Assembly (NCBI RefSeq): GCF_020075705.1
Contig: NZ_JAIQUM010000019.1
Location: 1-64,000, forward strand
Length of the DNA: 64,000 nucleotides
From: Metabacillus rhizolycopersici
Lineage (GTDB): Bacteria > Bacillota > Bacilli > Bacillales > Bacillaceae
Reading direction: 5' to 3'
Shown here: piece after piece, positions 1 to 7,763 of the stretch
Numbering within the stretch: position 1 is the first letter of the stretch
Layout of the letters: each line of letters opens with the position of its first letter
The notes under the pieces: model-generated
What the model saw: only the letters and a program-made list of their open reading frames with translations
What the model was told of the DNA's origin: nothing
The model's database searches: none
Made by a program: the position numbers and the translations under genes

Positions 1-40
1 TTCTTCAATCTCTACATTTGAATAGGTGAAATACATACAA

Positions 41-75
41 AAATCCCTCGTTTTCATTTGATTTACGAGGGATTT
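41..75. terminator. bidirectional intrinsic terminator
   Basis: A perfect 10-bp inverted repeat (AAATCCCTCG at 41-50, CGAGGGATTT at 66-75) has a 15-nt loop and a short T run on both strands. It probably ends a gene lying to the left of the window. Confidence 0.65.
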
Positions 76-127
76 TATCGAGATTTTCGCATTTTGTCCA
101 TAGACAATTTTGTTTTTCAACAGTATG

Positions 128-157
128 TAATCTACTAATCTATAGATTAGTAGATTA
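128..157. repeat. 30-bp perfect palindrome
   Basis: TAATCTACTAATCTA at 128-142 is followed directly by its exact reverse complement at 143-157, with no spacer. It lies in gene-free DNA 620 bp upstream of the IclR gene. A site without a loop is a better candidate for a dimeric-protein operator or a cruciform than for a terminator. Function unknown. Confidence 0.8.
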
Positions 158-777
158 GGGCTCTTTTTTTTAAGATAAGTATAAATTTTTTGACTTAGTT
201 TTCGTGTCCAGCTCCAGTGCTTTTCTTAAGTGGTTAACCTTAGATGACTTTCATGACATAGACTCCTTTAGCCACATTTCTGTTTCTTTATGCAAGTCTT
301 TCCAAGTGTTTTAAAATTTCATAGGCTAATTTATACTTAATGAAGGTTACACATTATTAGCTGAAATTTCATGTGTAGCCCTATCCTTAAGGACAAGTGA
401 ATGAACAGTTTGGCCATGTTAGCATAAAATAGGTTTAAGGTACATTATCGACATAGTCATTTTCTAAAAGTCATCATTATTTAAAACAATTCGAGTAAAC
501 CTATCACTTATAAGCGATAATCAGTTCGTTCTCTTATCTGACGTATTAATGCGAGTTTTAGAAAAGCATAATAGACACGCCAGCTTACTCCTAACAAAAG
601 ACAAAAGTACGTGATTATTTGACTGAATAATTTTGTTTCTTAAGTAACATTTTTTCTGATAGAATGAAATATAGAATATAAAAATGTCAAATAGATTATA
701 GATACCGATCTTACTGCTTGTTTTGTAATATAATGGAATAAGATCAGTGATTTTGGGTTTTATCGGAGGTGAAATGA

Positions 778-1533
778 ATGATTAAGTCTGTAGATAGGGC
801 ATTAACAATTATTACACTAGTAAGCAAACATAAAGAAGGTGTAGGTGTAACTGAATTAGCTTCTGATCTTGAAATAAATAAAAGTTCAATATTCAGATTG
901 TTAAGCACACTTGTCAAACATGGATTTATTGAACAAAATCCTGAGACGAAAAAATATCGACTAGGTTATAAATATTTAGAATTAGGTTCAATGCTACTAG
1001 AATCCATTGATTTTAGAACTCAGGCAAAACCTTTTCTAGAAGAATTAAATTCGCATATTAATGAAGTGATTCACCTAGTGGTCTATGACCAAGGAGAAGT
1101 AGTCTATATTGAAAAAATTGAGGGAAATGAAACTCTCAGAACACATTCACGAGTGGGTAGAAGGGCTCCGTTGCACTGTACAAGTGTTGGTAAAGTCATT
1201 TTGGCACATCTTCCAAGTGATGAAATATTAGAACTCATAGATAAGAATGGATTACCAAAACATACTGAACATACAATTACAGATAAAGACGTTTTACTTC
1301 AAGAATTGAAAAAGATTAAGGATCAAGGATATGGAACTGAAGTTGAAGAAAACGAGTCAGATATTACTTGTATCGCAGCCCCAATTTTCGATAATCGGAA
1401 GAAAATAACTGCAGCAGTTAGTATTTCTGGTCCAAGTATGAGAATGTCAGATGAGAGATTGACTGAAATTAAGCCAATTCTGATTGAGATAGGCAAAAAG
1501 ATTTCAAGCCGACTCGGATATATAGATAATTAA
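778..1533 (+). CDS. IclR family transcriptional regulator
   Basis: This 251-residue protein has the usual IclR layout. An N-terminal winged helix-turn-helix (about residues 1-60, with the ELASDLEINKSSIFRLLSTL recognition region) precedes an effector-binding domain (about 75-248) with the family stretch HCTSVGKVILAHLP. The ATG is preceded by a GGAGGTGAA ribosome binding site. It stands alone upstream of the split-transketolase operon and is closed by its own terminator. E. coli AllR, which controls the allantoin/glyoxylate regulon, is also IclR-type, so this protein is a reasonable candidate regulator of the island (inference). The effector is not identifiable from sequence. Confidence 0.9.
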   Translation: MIKSVDRALTIITLVSKHKEGVGVTELASDLEINKSSIFRLLSTLVKHGFIEQNPETKKYRLGYKYLELGSMLLESIDFRTQAKPFLEELNSHINEVIHLVVYDQGEVVYIEKIEGNETLRTHSRVGRRAPLHCTSVGKVILAHLPSDEILELIDKNGLPKHTEHTITDKDVLLQELKKIKDQGYGTEVEENESDITCIAAPIFDNRKKITAAVSISGPSMRMSDERLTEIKPILIEIGKKISSRLGYIDN

Positions 1534-1581
1534 ACAGATTGAATCGAAACGTATTTGACATGTAAAAACTAAGTTTATTTT

Positions 1582-1614
1582 AAGGCGAATTCTATACGAA
1601 TCCGTCTTTTTTTT
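1582..1614 (+). terminator. terminator after iclR-type gene
   Basis: An 11-bp imperfect stem (1582-1592 with 1598-1608) is followed by eight T residues. Confidence 0.75.
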
Positions 1615-1680
1615 GCTGTTTTCTAAATGATTGTTGTTTTTGGTGGGTAGAAGCCCTAATCAAGGAAAAAAAGCAAAATT

Positions 1681-1840
1681 GGACAACTTTAAGGGATTTT
1701 CGTGACTGATTTCTAAAATATGGAGCCTAGGCGGTCAACTTTAATGTGTTTTCGTGACCGATTTCTGAAATATGGAGCCTTAGCGGACAACTTTAATGTG
1801 TTTTCGTGGCCAATTTCTGAAATATGGAGCCGAATCGGTC
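1681..1840. repeat. 52-nt tandem repeat, three units
   Basis: Units begin at 1681, 1733 and 1785, each starting GGWCAACTTTAA and ending TATGGAGCC plus a few bases. A fourth, partial unit starts at 1837. The exact 52-nt period is visible by eye. It is non-coding because all frames contain stops. Confidence 0.85.
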
Positions 1841-1902
1841 ACTGTTGGTGGCACTCTACATGACAATAGCAACAAAGTTTGCGAAAACAGCCTTCTTTTA
1901 TA

Positions 1903-2072
1903 GAAAACTATAAAATTCTCGTACTGCGGATAAGCGCACGACATCCAGTTCCAAGCGCCTAGCCCCTCTTGGGTCTACACAGCCACTTTTGAATTGAAGG
2001 CAAAATACACCTTCTATTCAAAACGCCTTATGCTTGCCTTAGGCTGATCAAGGCGCTTCCACTTTTGTCCTT
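1903..2072. repeat. dispersed repeat family 1, copy 1
   Basis: The copy starts AACTATAAAATTCT, carries GGATAAGCGCACGACATCCA and GCGCCTAGCCCCTC, and ends CTGATCAAGGCGCTT. Its right half is imperfectly palindromic around GCCTTCTATTC. The same element recurs between genes at 14337, 28456, 36885, 45286/45354, 48541 and 62716. Confidence 0.85.
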
Positions 2073-2266
2073 TTCAATAATAAGAATTTTCCGAGGTAGA
2101 AAACATGTATAAGTGAAAAAGCGCAGGTAGTCATGATTAAAAGCTTTCTTTAAGAAGGGTAAAACCTGTAGAAGATAATAGAAATGACGTGTGCATTTCT
2201 GGGGCCACTGAAAAAGGGATTACTTTGAGAAAGTCATGTGCATATTTATCAATATATAACAAAAAG

Positions 2267-2304
2267 AAGTTAACCACCTATACAGTAGGTGATTAGCTTT
2301 TTTT
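2267..2304 (+). terminator. terminator-like hairpin without an upstream gene
   Basis: A 14-bp imperfect stem (2267-2280 with 2286-2299) runs into seven T residues. No gene lies between this and the iclR terminator. It either ends an unannotated RNA or attenuates a long leader of the transketolase operon. It resembles the efp terminator at 51066. Confidence 0.6.
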
Positions 2305-2381
2305 CTCTTTACATGGACCTTTTTAGTGCCCTCGCATAGAAGGTAAAGTCTATTTGCTAATTCATAAAGTGTATTCTTTTT

Positions 2382-2395
2382 TGAAAGCGTTCTCT
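2382..2395. promoter_or_regulatory. candidate cre (CcpA) site
   Basis: TGAAAGCGTTCTCT matches the catabolite-responsive consensus TGWAARCGYTWNCW at 13 of 14 positions. It lies about 210 bp before the transketolase start, which fits carbon catabolite repression of the operon. Confidence 0.45.
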
Positions 2396-2490
2396 GTTAA
2401 AAAAAGAATTTGATAGATTTCAACAAAAAATTATAAAATAATACTTGAAATATTCAGAAAGCGGTGTTAGTATTTAATTACGGAACACAG

Positions 2491-2528
2491 TTAGCTAATA
2501 AGCAACAGATATTAGCCAATAAGCAACA
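2491..2528. promoter_or_regulatory. tandem 17-nt direct repeat, putative operator
   Basis: TTAGCTAATAAGCAACA at 2491-2507 is repeated with one change at 2512-2528. The start-to-start distance of 21 bp puts both copies on the same helix face. A weaker partial copy (AATAAGAAACA) lies at about 2577. Position just before the operon suggests regulator binding, perhaps by the IclR protein. Confidence 0.5.
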
Positions 2529-2602
2529 ATAATTAAACGATATTTTTTTAATCAAAAATAGAAACGTTGTTGCATAATAAGAAACAAATAGGAGGGTTAT
2601 TA

Positions 2603-3427
2603 GTGGCTTTTTCGAAACAAAAGACTGAATTTTATTATGATTTAACTAAGAGTATACGCCGGCACATTGTAAAAATGACGAATCATGCTGGGAGTGGACA
2701 TCCAGGTGGTTCCTTATCTGCAACAGAACTTTTAGCTGTTCTTTTCAATGACCACATGAACATAGATCCAAAGAACCCAGATTGGGATGATCGTGATTGT
2801 TTCTTCCTATCTAAAGGGCATTGTACTCCAGTTTATTATTCTGTATTAGCTGAAAAAGGATTCTTCCCAGTAGAAGAGTTAATGACATTTAGAGATGTAG
2901 ACGGTAGATTACACGGCCATCCATGTGCAGAACATATTCCTGGTGTTGATATTTCTTCTGGTTCATTAGGCCAAGGTTTATCGGTTGGAAACGGTGTTGC
3001 TTTAGCTGCAAAGCTAGATGGAAGCAACAGAAGATCATATGTAATGATCGGTGACGGTGAGCTTCAAGAAGGCCAATTATGGGAAGCAGCAATGACAAGT
3101 GCACATTTCAACCTTGATAACGTTTGTGCAATTATCGACTGGAACAAAATCCAACTTGATGATTTTGTAGAAAACGTTAAAGGTCTTAAGAATCTTGGTG
3201 ACAAATATAGAGCTTTCGGATGGCATGTAATCGAAATTGACGGACATGACATTAACCAAGTAGACGAAGCTTTAAAAGAAGCTAAACGTACGAAAGGTAA
3301 ACCGACAGCAATCTTAGCTCATACGGTTAAAGGGAAAGGTATTTCTTTCATGGAAGATACACATGACTGGCATGGAATGGCTCCAAATGATGAGCAATTA
3401 GAAATCGCTTTAAAGGAGTTGGCATAA
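2603..3427 (+). CDS. transketolase, N-terminal (ThDP-binding) subunit
   Basis: This protein has 274 residues from a GTG at 2603, chosen because TAGGAGGG sits 6-7 nt before it. It is the ThDP pyrophosphate-binding half of a split transketolase: a conserved HAGSGHPGGSLSATELL start, SKGHCTPVYYSVLA, SSGSLGQGLSVGNG, and the ThDP motif GDGELQEGQLWEA running to the Asn of DWNKIQ. The partner half follows after one base. Split transketolases move a two-carbon ketol unit and in accessory clusters often act on unusual donors. Here a ThDP carboligase-like enzyme and a hydroxypyruvate-isomerase-like protein follow in the same run, so hydroxypyruvate is a plausible donor (inference). It is not the full-length housekeeping Tkt. 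Confidence 0.9.
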   Translation: MAFSKQKTEFYYDLTKSIRRHIVKMTNHAGSGHPGGSLSATELLAVLFNDHMNIDPKNPDWDDRDCFFLSKGHCTPVYYSVLAEKGFFPVEELMTFRDVDGRLHGHPCAEHIPGVDISSGSLGQGLSVGNGVALAAKLDGSNRRSYVMIGDGELQEGQLWEAAMTSAHFNLDNVCAIIDWNKIQLDDFVENVKGLKNLGDKYRAFGWHVIEIDGHDINQVDEALKEAKRTKGKPTAILAHTVKGKGISFMEDTHDWHGMAPNDEQLEIALKELA

Positions 3428-3428
3428 T

Positions 3429-4376
3429 ATGACTAAAATGGAAGCACCTCGTCAAGGTTTCGCTAACGCGTTAATTAAACTTGGTAAACAACATGAAGAT
3501 TTAGTAGTTCTTGATGCAGACTGCGCTAAATCAAATATGACAAACTTATTCAAAGCTGAATACCCAAATCGTTTCTTCAATATTGGGATCTCAGAATGTG
3601 ACATCGTAGGTACTGGAGCAGGTATGGCAGTAGCTGGTAAAGTGCCATTCGTTAATGCTTATGCAAACTTCTTAACTGGTCGTGGGTTCGACCAAATGAG
3701 AATTTCAGTATGCTACTCGAACCAAAATGTGAAAATTTGTGGACACAATGCTGGTACTTCAGCTGCTCAAGAAGGAGCAACTCACTTACCACTTGAAGAT
3801 ATTTCATTAATGCGTTCACTTCCACGAATGACTGTAATCGTTCCTGCTGATTCACTTGAAATGGAAAAAGCAGTAGAAGCAGCATACAATTTCGACGGTC
3901 CTGTATACCTTCGTGTAGGTAAATTACCTGTACCGATTGTTACTAAACCTGAAGATAAATTTGAAATCGGTAAAGCAATTAAATACCGTGAAGGTTCAGA
4001 TATTACACTTATTTCAACTGGTATTATGCTAGATGAAACATTCAAAGCTGCTGATGAATTAGAGGCTCTTGGTGTAAGCGCTGAAGTATTACATATTCAC
4101 ACAATTAAACCAATCGATAAAGAAGCTGTGCTTGCTTCAGTTGTAAAAACTAATAAAGTAATCACTGTTGAAGAGCATTCAATCATTGGTGGTTTAGGTA
4201 GTGCAGTAGCTGAAGTATTAGCTGAAAATCACCCAGCTGCATTAAGAAGAATTGGTACAAACGACCGCTTCGGTGTATCTGGTAAAATGGATGAGCTTTT
4301 AGACTTCTTCGAATTAAGAGCTAGCCGTATCGTGAGAACAGCTAATGAATTATTAGGGGCTAAAGTTACTAACTAA
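3429..4376 (+). CDS. transketolase, C-terminal subunit
   Basis: This is a 315-residue partner of the preceding protein. It contains the transketolase pyrimidine-binding domain (about residues 5-165: DADCAKSN, FNIGISECDIVGTGAGMAVAG with the catalytic Glu, GHNAGTSAAQEGATHLPLED) and the C-terminal transketolase domain (about 185-305, including TVEEHSIIGGLGSAVAEVL). The ATG lies 1 nt after the stop of the N-terminal subunit, behind AAAGGAG, so the two are translationally coupled. The downstream kinase gene begins 33 nt later. The function is secure as half of a heteromeric transketolase-type enzyme; the physiological substrate pair is not readable from sequence. Confidence 0.9.
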   Translation: MTKMEAPRQGFANALIKLGKQHEDLVVLDADCAKSNMTNLFKAEYPNRFFNIGISECDIVGTGAGMAVAGKVPFVNAYANFLTGRGFDQMRISVCYSNQNVKICGHNAGTSAAQEGATHLPLEDISLMRSLPRMTVIVPADSLEMEKAVEAAYNFDGPVYLRVGKLPVPIVTKPEDKFEIGKAIKYREGSDITLISTGIMLDETFKAADELEALGVSAEVLHIHTIKPIDKEAVLASVVKTNKVITVEEHSIIGGLGSAVAEVLAENHPAALRRIGTNDRFGVSGKMDELLDFFELRASRIVRTANELLGAKVTN

Positions 4377-4409
4377 TTGTTAATTAGATATAGAAAGGGG
4401 GAGGGTTTT

Positions 4410-5870
4410 TTGACAAACGCAACTCATTATCAAGATATGAAGGATGCATTAGAAAATCCTCTCTTCTCTAAATCAGATGATAGTTTAAGAGGCAAGATCA
4501 GAGATCATTTAAAAAAGACAAAACATAAGTTTATCGTTTTAGATGATGATCCAACTGGAGTTCAAACTGTACATGATATTTATGTTATTACGGATTGGAG
4601 TAAAGATTGGATAAGAAAAGGCTTATCTGATGAGAGAAGTGTACTTTATATTTTAACAAACACAAGAAGCTACAACGGGGAAAAAGCTGAAAGTATTAAT
4701 AGAGAGATTGTCAAAAATGTTGTGGCAGTAACGAAAGAAATGGGCATTGACTTCACATTTATTAGTAGAGGTGACTCCACATTAAGAGGACATTATCCAC
4801 TTGAAATTGATGTGATGCAAGACCAAATGTTGAAATCTGCAAACATTGAGATTTCAGGCCATATAATCGTTCCAGCTTTTTTTGAAGGACATCGTTATAC
4901 ACTTGATAATACACATTATTTAGGAGTAGACGGCAATCTTGTACCTGTTAGTGAAACAGAATTTGCAAACGATTCCGTGTTCGGTTTTAGCACAGCTAAT
5001 TTACCGGCATGGGTTGAAGAGAAAACGAATGGTGAGGTTAAATCTGACGCAACATTGATTATTTCATTAGAAGATATTCATAATGGCGGAGTAGATAAAG
5101 TTTATGAAATTCTGCTTACAGCGAAAGAGAACACTCCTATTATTGTAAATGCTAAATCTTACTATGACTTAGATATTGTATCACTAGCAGTCTTAAAAGC
5201 TATTGATTCAGGAAAGCATTTCCTATTTAGAACTGCTGCTTCATTAGTGAAGTCAATTGCTGGTATTAGTGATCGACCTTATTTATCTGCTAATGAAATC
5301 GTTGCAGATGATGAAAGTAAAAACAACGGCGGTTTTATTGTTGTCGGTTCACATACAAATAAAACGACTAGTCAAATTAATGAATTAATAAAGAGTTTTC
5401 CAATTGAACAAATTGAGATTAATGTTCCTAAAGTTTTAGATGAAGCAACTAGAGCTGAAGAACTAAACCGTGTTTGTCAATTGGTTGATGAAAATATTTC
5501 TTCTGGTCGCGATACTCTCGTTTATACAAGTAGGGATGTTATTATCGCAAAAGATAAAGAAGAGAACTTAAAAATTAGTCAATCTGTTTCAGGTTCATTA
5601 GTTGAAGTTGTTCAATCATTAAAAGTTAAACCAAAATTTATCATTGCCAAAGGCGGTATAACTTCTAGTGATGTCGCAACTGAAGGTTTGGGAATAAAAT
5701 ATGCAAAAATCTTAGGACAAGCAATTGCCGGTGTTCCAGTATGGTTAACTGGCAGTGAAGCAAAGTTTAAAGATACACCTTATATAGTATTTCCGGGCAA
5801 TGTTGGGGAAAAAGAATCGATTGCTCAAATCTTTGAAAATATTAAAAACAATCAAAAGGGAGAGATTTAA
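4410..5870 (+). CDS. four-carbon acid-sugar kinase family protein (DUF1537)
   Basis: This 486-residue protein starts at TTG 4410, behind AAAGGGGGAGGG. It has the two-domain DUF1537 fold: an N-terminal sugar-binding domain with DDDPTGVQTVHD and SRGDSTLRGHYPLE (about residues 45-150), and a C-terminal nucleotide-binding domain ending in FIIAKGGITSSD and VFPGNVGE. Characterised DUF1537 kinases phosphorylate 3-oxo-tetronates, D-threonate/D-erythronate-derived acids or 3-oxo-isoapionate. It abuts the ThDP enzyme gene by one base, so they are co-translated. No glycerate kinase is seen in the island, so an acid-sugar or glycerate-like substrate made by neighbouring enzymes is possible (inference). 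Confidence 0.85.
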   Translation: MTNATHYQDMKDALENPLFSKSDDSLRGKIRDHLKKTKHKFIVLDDDPTGVQTVHDIYVITDWSKDWIRKGLSDERSVLYILTNTRSYNGEKAESINREIVKNVVAVTKEMGIDFTFISRGDSTLRGHYPLEIDVMQDQMLKSANIEISGHIIVPAFFEGHRYTLDNTHYLGVDGNLVPVSETEFANDSVFGFSTANLPAWVEEKTNGEVKSDATLIISLEDIHNGGVDKVYEILLTAKENTPIIVNAKSYYDLDIVSLAVLKAIDSGKHFLFRTAASLVKSIAGISDRPYLSANEIVADDESKNNGGFIVVGSHTNKTTSQINELIKSFPIEQIEINVPKVLDEATRAEELNRVCQLVDENISSGRDTLVYTSRDVIIAKDKEENLKISQSVSGSLVEVVQSLKVKPKFIIAKGGITSSDVATEGLGIKYAKILGQAIAGVPVWLTGSEAKFKDTPYIVFPGNVGEKESIAQIFENIKNNQKGEI

Positions 5871-7628
5871 ATGGCTAAACAAAAAATGACTGCTGCAGAA
5901 TTAATCGCACGATACTTAGAAAAAAGAGGGGTTAAGCATCTTTACGGTGTACCAGGTGCTGCAATTCTTCCATTCTACGATGCAATCAAAGAATTAACGA
6001 ACATTGAATCGTTTGTTGTTCGTCATGAGCAAACAGGTGCTTTCATGGCTGATGGTTACTCAAGAGCAACAGGTGAAGTTGGTGTGTGTGCCGCGACTTC
6101 AGGTCCTGGTGGAACGAACTTCTTAACAGGTCTTTACAGTGCATGGATGGATTCTATCCCAATGATCGCTATCACTGGCCAACAAAAAAATAGTTTAATT
6201 GGAACAATGCAATTCCAAGAAGCTCCAATCGTTGAAATGGCTAAGCCTGTTACTAAAGCTTCATACCGTTTAACTGATGGTTCAAAGGCTGCTGAATTTA
6301 TCCATGAAGCTTGGGTAACAGCTACAACTGGTAGAAAAGGTCCAGTTCTTATTGACTTACCAGTAGACCAACAAAAAGTTGAAATTGAAGTCGATATTGA
6401 TGCACTTATCGCATCTACTCCAGTAGATAACTTACCACAAGCTACTGACGCTGATATTGAGAAGACGTTAGAACTATTAAAAGATGCTAAGAAACCAGTA
6501 TTACTTTCTGGCGGTGGGGTTAACCTTGCAAACGCTACAGCTGAATTAAAAGCTTTAGCTGAAGAGCTTCAAATACCTGTTGTAACTTCTGGTATGGGTA
6601 TGGATACATTCCCTAACGATCATCCATTATTCGCTGGACGTATGGGAACAATGCTTGATACGCCATTCGGTAACAAAACAATTATTGAAGCTGATTTAGT
6701 AATCAACCTTGGTGGACGTTTCGCTGACCGATCTACAGGTAATGTTTCTGTATTTGTACAAAACGGTAAGAAAATTATCCACATAAACCTTGATAATAAA
6801 GAGATTGGTAAAGTTGTACCAACTGCTTTAGGGATCGTTTCTGATGTAAAAACATTCATGGTTAAACTTACAGAAACGCATAAAGCACTTGGTGCTTATG
6901 TAGCTGCAACTGCTGAAGCGGGTACTAAAATCGATTTAAAAGAAGAGCGTGAAAAATGGGCTCGTAAAACTGATTACACATCACTTCCAATCAGACAAGA
7001 GCGTGCATTACGCGAACTTCGTGAATTCTTAGATCGCGATGCATTCGTATCACATGACTGCGGTATCAGCCAAATCTGGTCTTGCCAATTATTCGAAACT
7101 TACGAACCACGTACTTATTTACTAACTGGTGGAGCAGGTACAATGGGTTGGGGTCTTGGTGCAGCAATGGCAGCGAAACTTGCATTCCCTGAAAGACAAA
7201 GTGTAAACATCCTTGGTGACGGAAGCTTAGGTATGTCATTACAAGATATCGCGACAGCTGCAAAACATGATATTCCAGTAATTATTTTCTGCATGAATAA
7301 CTCATTACTTGGATTAATTCGTCAACAACAAAACTGGTTCTATGATAACCGTCGTATTTCTACAGACTTAGAATATATCAACGAATTATCTGAAGATCAA
7401 AATGCACGTGGAATTGATTTCGTTAAAACAGCAGAAGGCATGGGTGTACGTGGCGAACGTGTAACTCATTATGATGATATCAAATCAGCATTACAACGTG
7501 CAGTTGATTCAGGCAAACCATATATCATCGAAGTTATTGTAGATGGTGATCCAGAAAAAGCATGCGAATTCTCTAATAACGGTGCAATTAGCGGATTCAA
7601 ATACTCTAAAGATATCAACTTTTCTTAA
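5871..7628 (+). CDS. ThDP-dependent carboligase, acetolactate-synthase / glyoxylate-carboligase-like
   Basis: This is a 585-residue ThDP enzyme in the usual order. The pyrimidine-binding domain (about 1-170) has GVPGAAILPFYDA and RHEQTGAFMADGY; the central FAD/DHS-like domain spans about 195-330. The pyrophosphate domain (about 375-560) carries the ThDP/Mg motif from GDG (449-451) to NN (476-477). The context, with Hyi-like and GlxR-like genes and allantoin genes nearby, is that of glyoxylate carboligase. However, the canonical Glu of ThDP enzymes is present (E53 in RHEQ), whereas E. coli Gcl is known to have Val there. It may be a tartronate-semialdehyde-forming enzyme of a different lineage, or act on pyruvate or another 2-oxo acid. 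It is not in an ilv operon. Confidence 0.8.
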   Translation: MAKQKMTAAELIARYLEKRGVKHLYGVPGAAILPFYDAIKELTNIESFVVRHEQTGAFMADGYSRATGEVGVCAATSGPGGTNFLTGLYSAWMDSIPMIAITGQQKNSLIGTMQFQEAPIVEMAKPVTKASYRLTDGSKAAEFIHEAWVTATTGRKGPVLIDLPVDQQKVEIEVDIDALIASTPVDNLPQATDADIEKTLELLKDAKKPVLLSGGGVNLANATAELKALAEELQIPVVTSGMGMDTFPNDHPLFAGRMGTMLDTPFGNKTIIEADLVINLGGRFADRSTGNVSVFVQNGKKIIHINLDNKEIGKVVPTALGIVSDVKTFMVKLTETHKALGAYVAATAEAGTKIDLKEEREKWARKTDYTSLPIRQERALRELREFLDRDAFVSHDCGISQIWSCQLFETYEPRTYLLTGGAGTMGWGLGAAMAAKLAFPERQSVNILGDGSLGMSLQDIATAAKHDIPVIIFCMNNSLLGLIRQQQNWFYDNRRISTDLEYINELSEDQNARGIDFVKTAEGMGVRGERVTHYDDIKSALQRAVDSGKPYIIEVIVDGDPEKACEFSNNGAISGFKYSKDINFS

Positions 7629-7651
7629 TAATCATTGCTCTTAATATATGT

Positions 7652-7694
7652 GAGATTTGAAGCGATGGGTTAATCACCGATTGCTTCAAATCTC
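7652..7694. terminator. hairpin after the ThDP gene
   Basis: GAGATTTGAAGC at 7652-7663 pairs with GCTTCAAATCTC at 7683-7694, with further pairing inside. There is no T tract, so it may be an mRNA-stabilising hairpin or an operator rather than a full terminator. Confidence 0.4.
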
Positions 7695-7763
7695 GCTAAT
7701 AAATATCTAATAGTAAGAAAAATGTTATATGTGTTAAGTTGATTGCTACTCAAGTGTGATGAA

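Larger units (their letters stand above)
1..777. other. gene-free left edge
   Basis: I see no credible coding frame here. The stretch holds a terminator-like hairpin near its left end and a 30-bp perfect palindrome (both listed separately). The rest is AT-rich with many stops in all frames. A fragment near 204-220 resembles the core of the dispersed repeat found elsewhere in the window (CCAGCTCCAG), so part of it may be decayed repeat. Confidence 0.6.
1534..2602. other. gene-free stretch before the transketolase operon
   Basis: About 1 kb has no supported gene. It holds, in order, the iclR terminator, a 52-nt tandem repeat, a copy of dispersed repeat family 1, a terminator with no gene before it, a cre-like site and a pair of 17-nt direct repeats directly before the transketolase genes. 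Its length and content suggest a strongly regulated upstream region plus repeat accretion. Confidence 0.6.
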
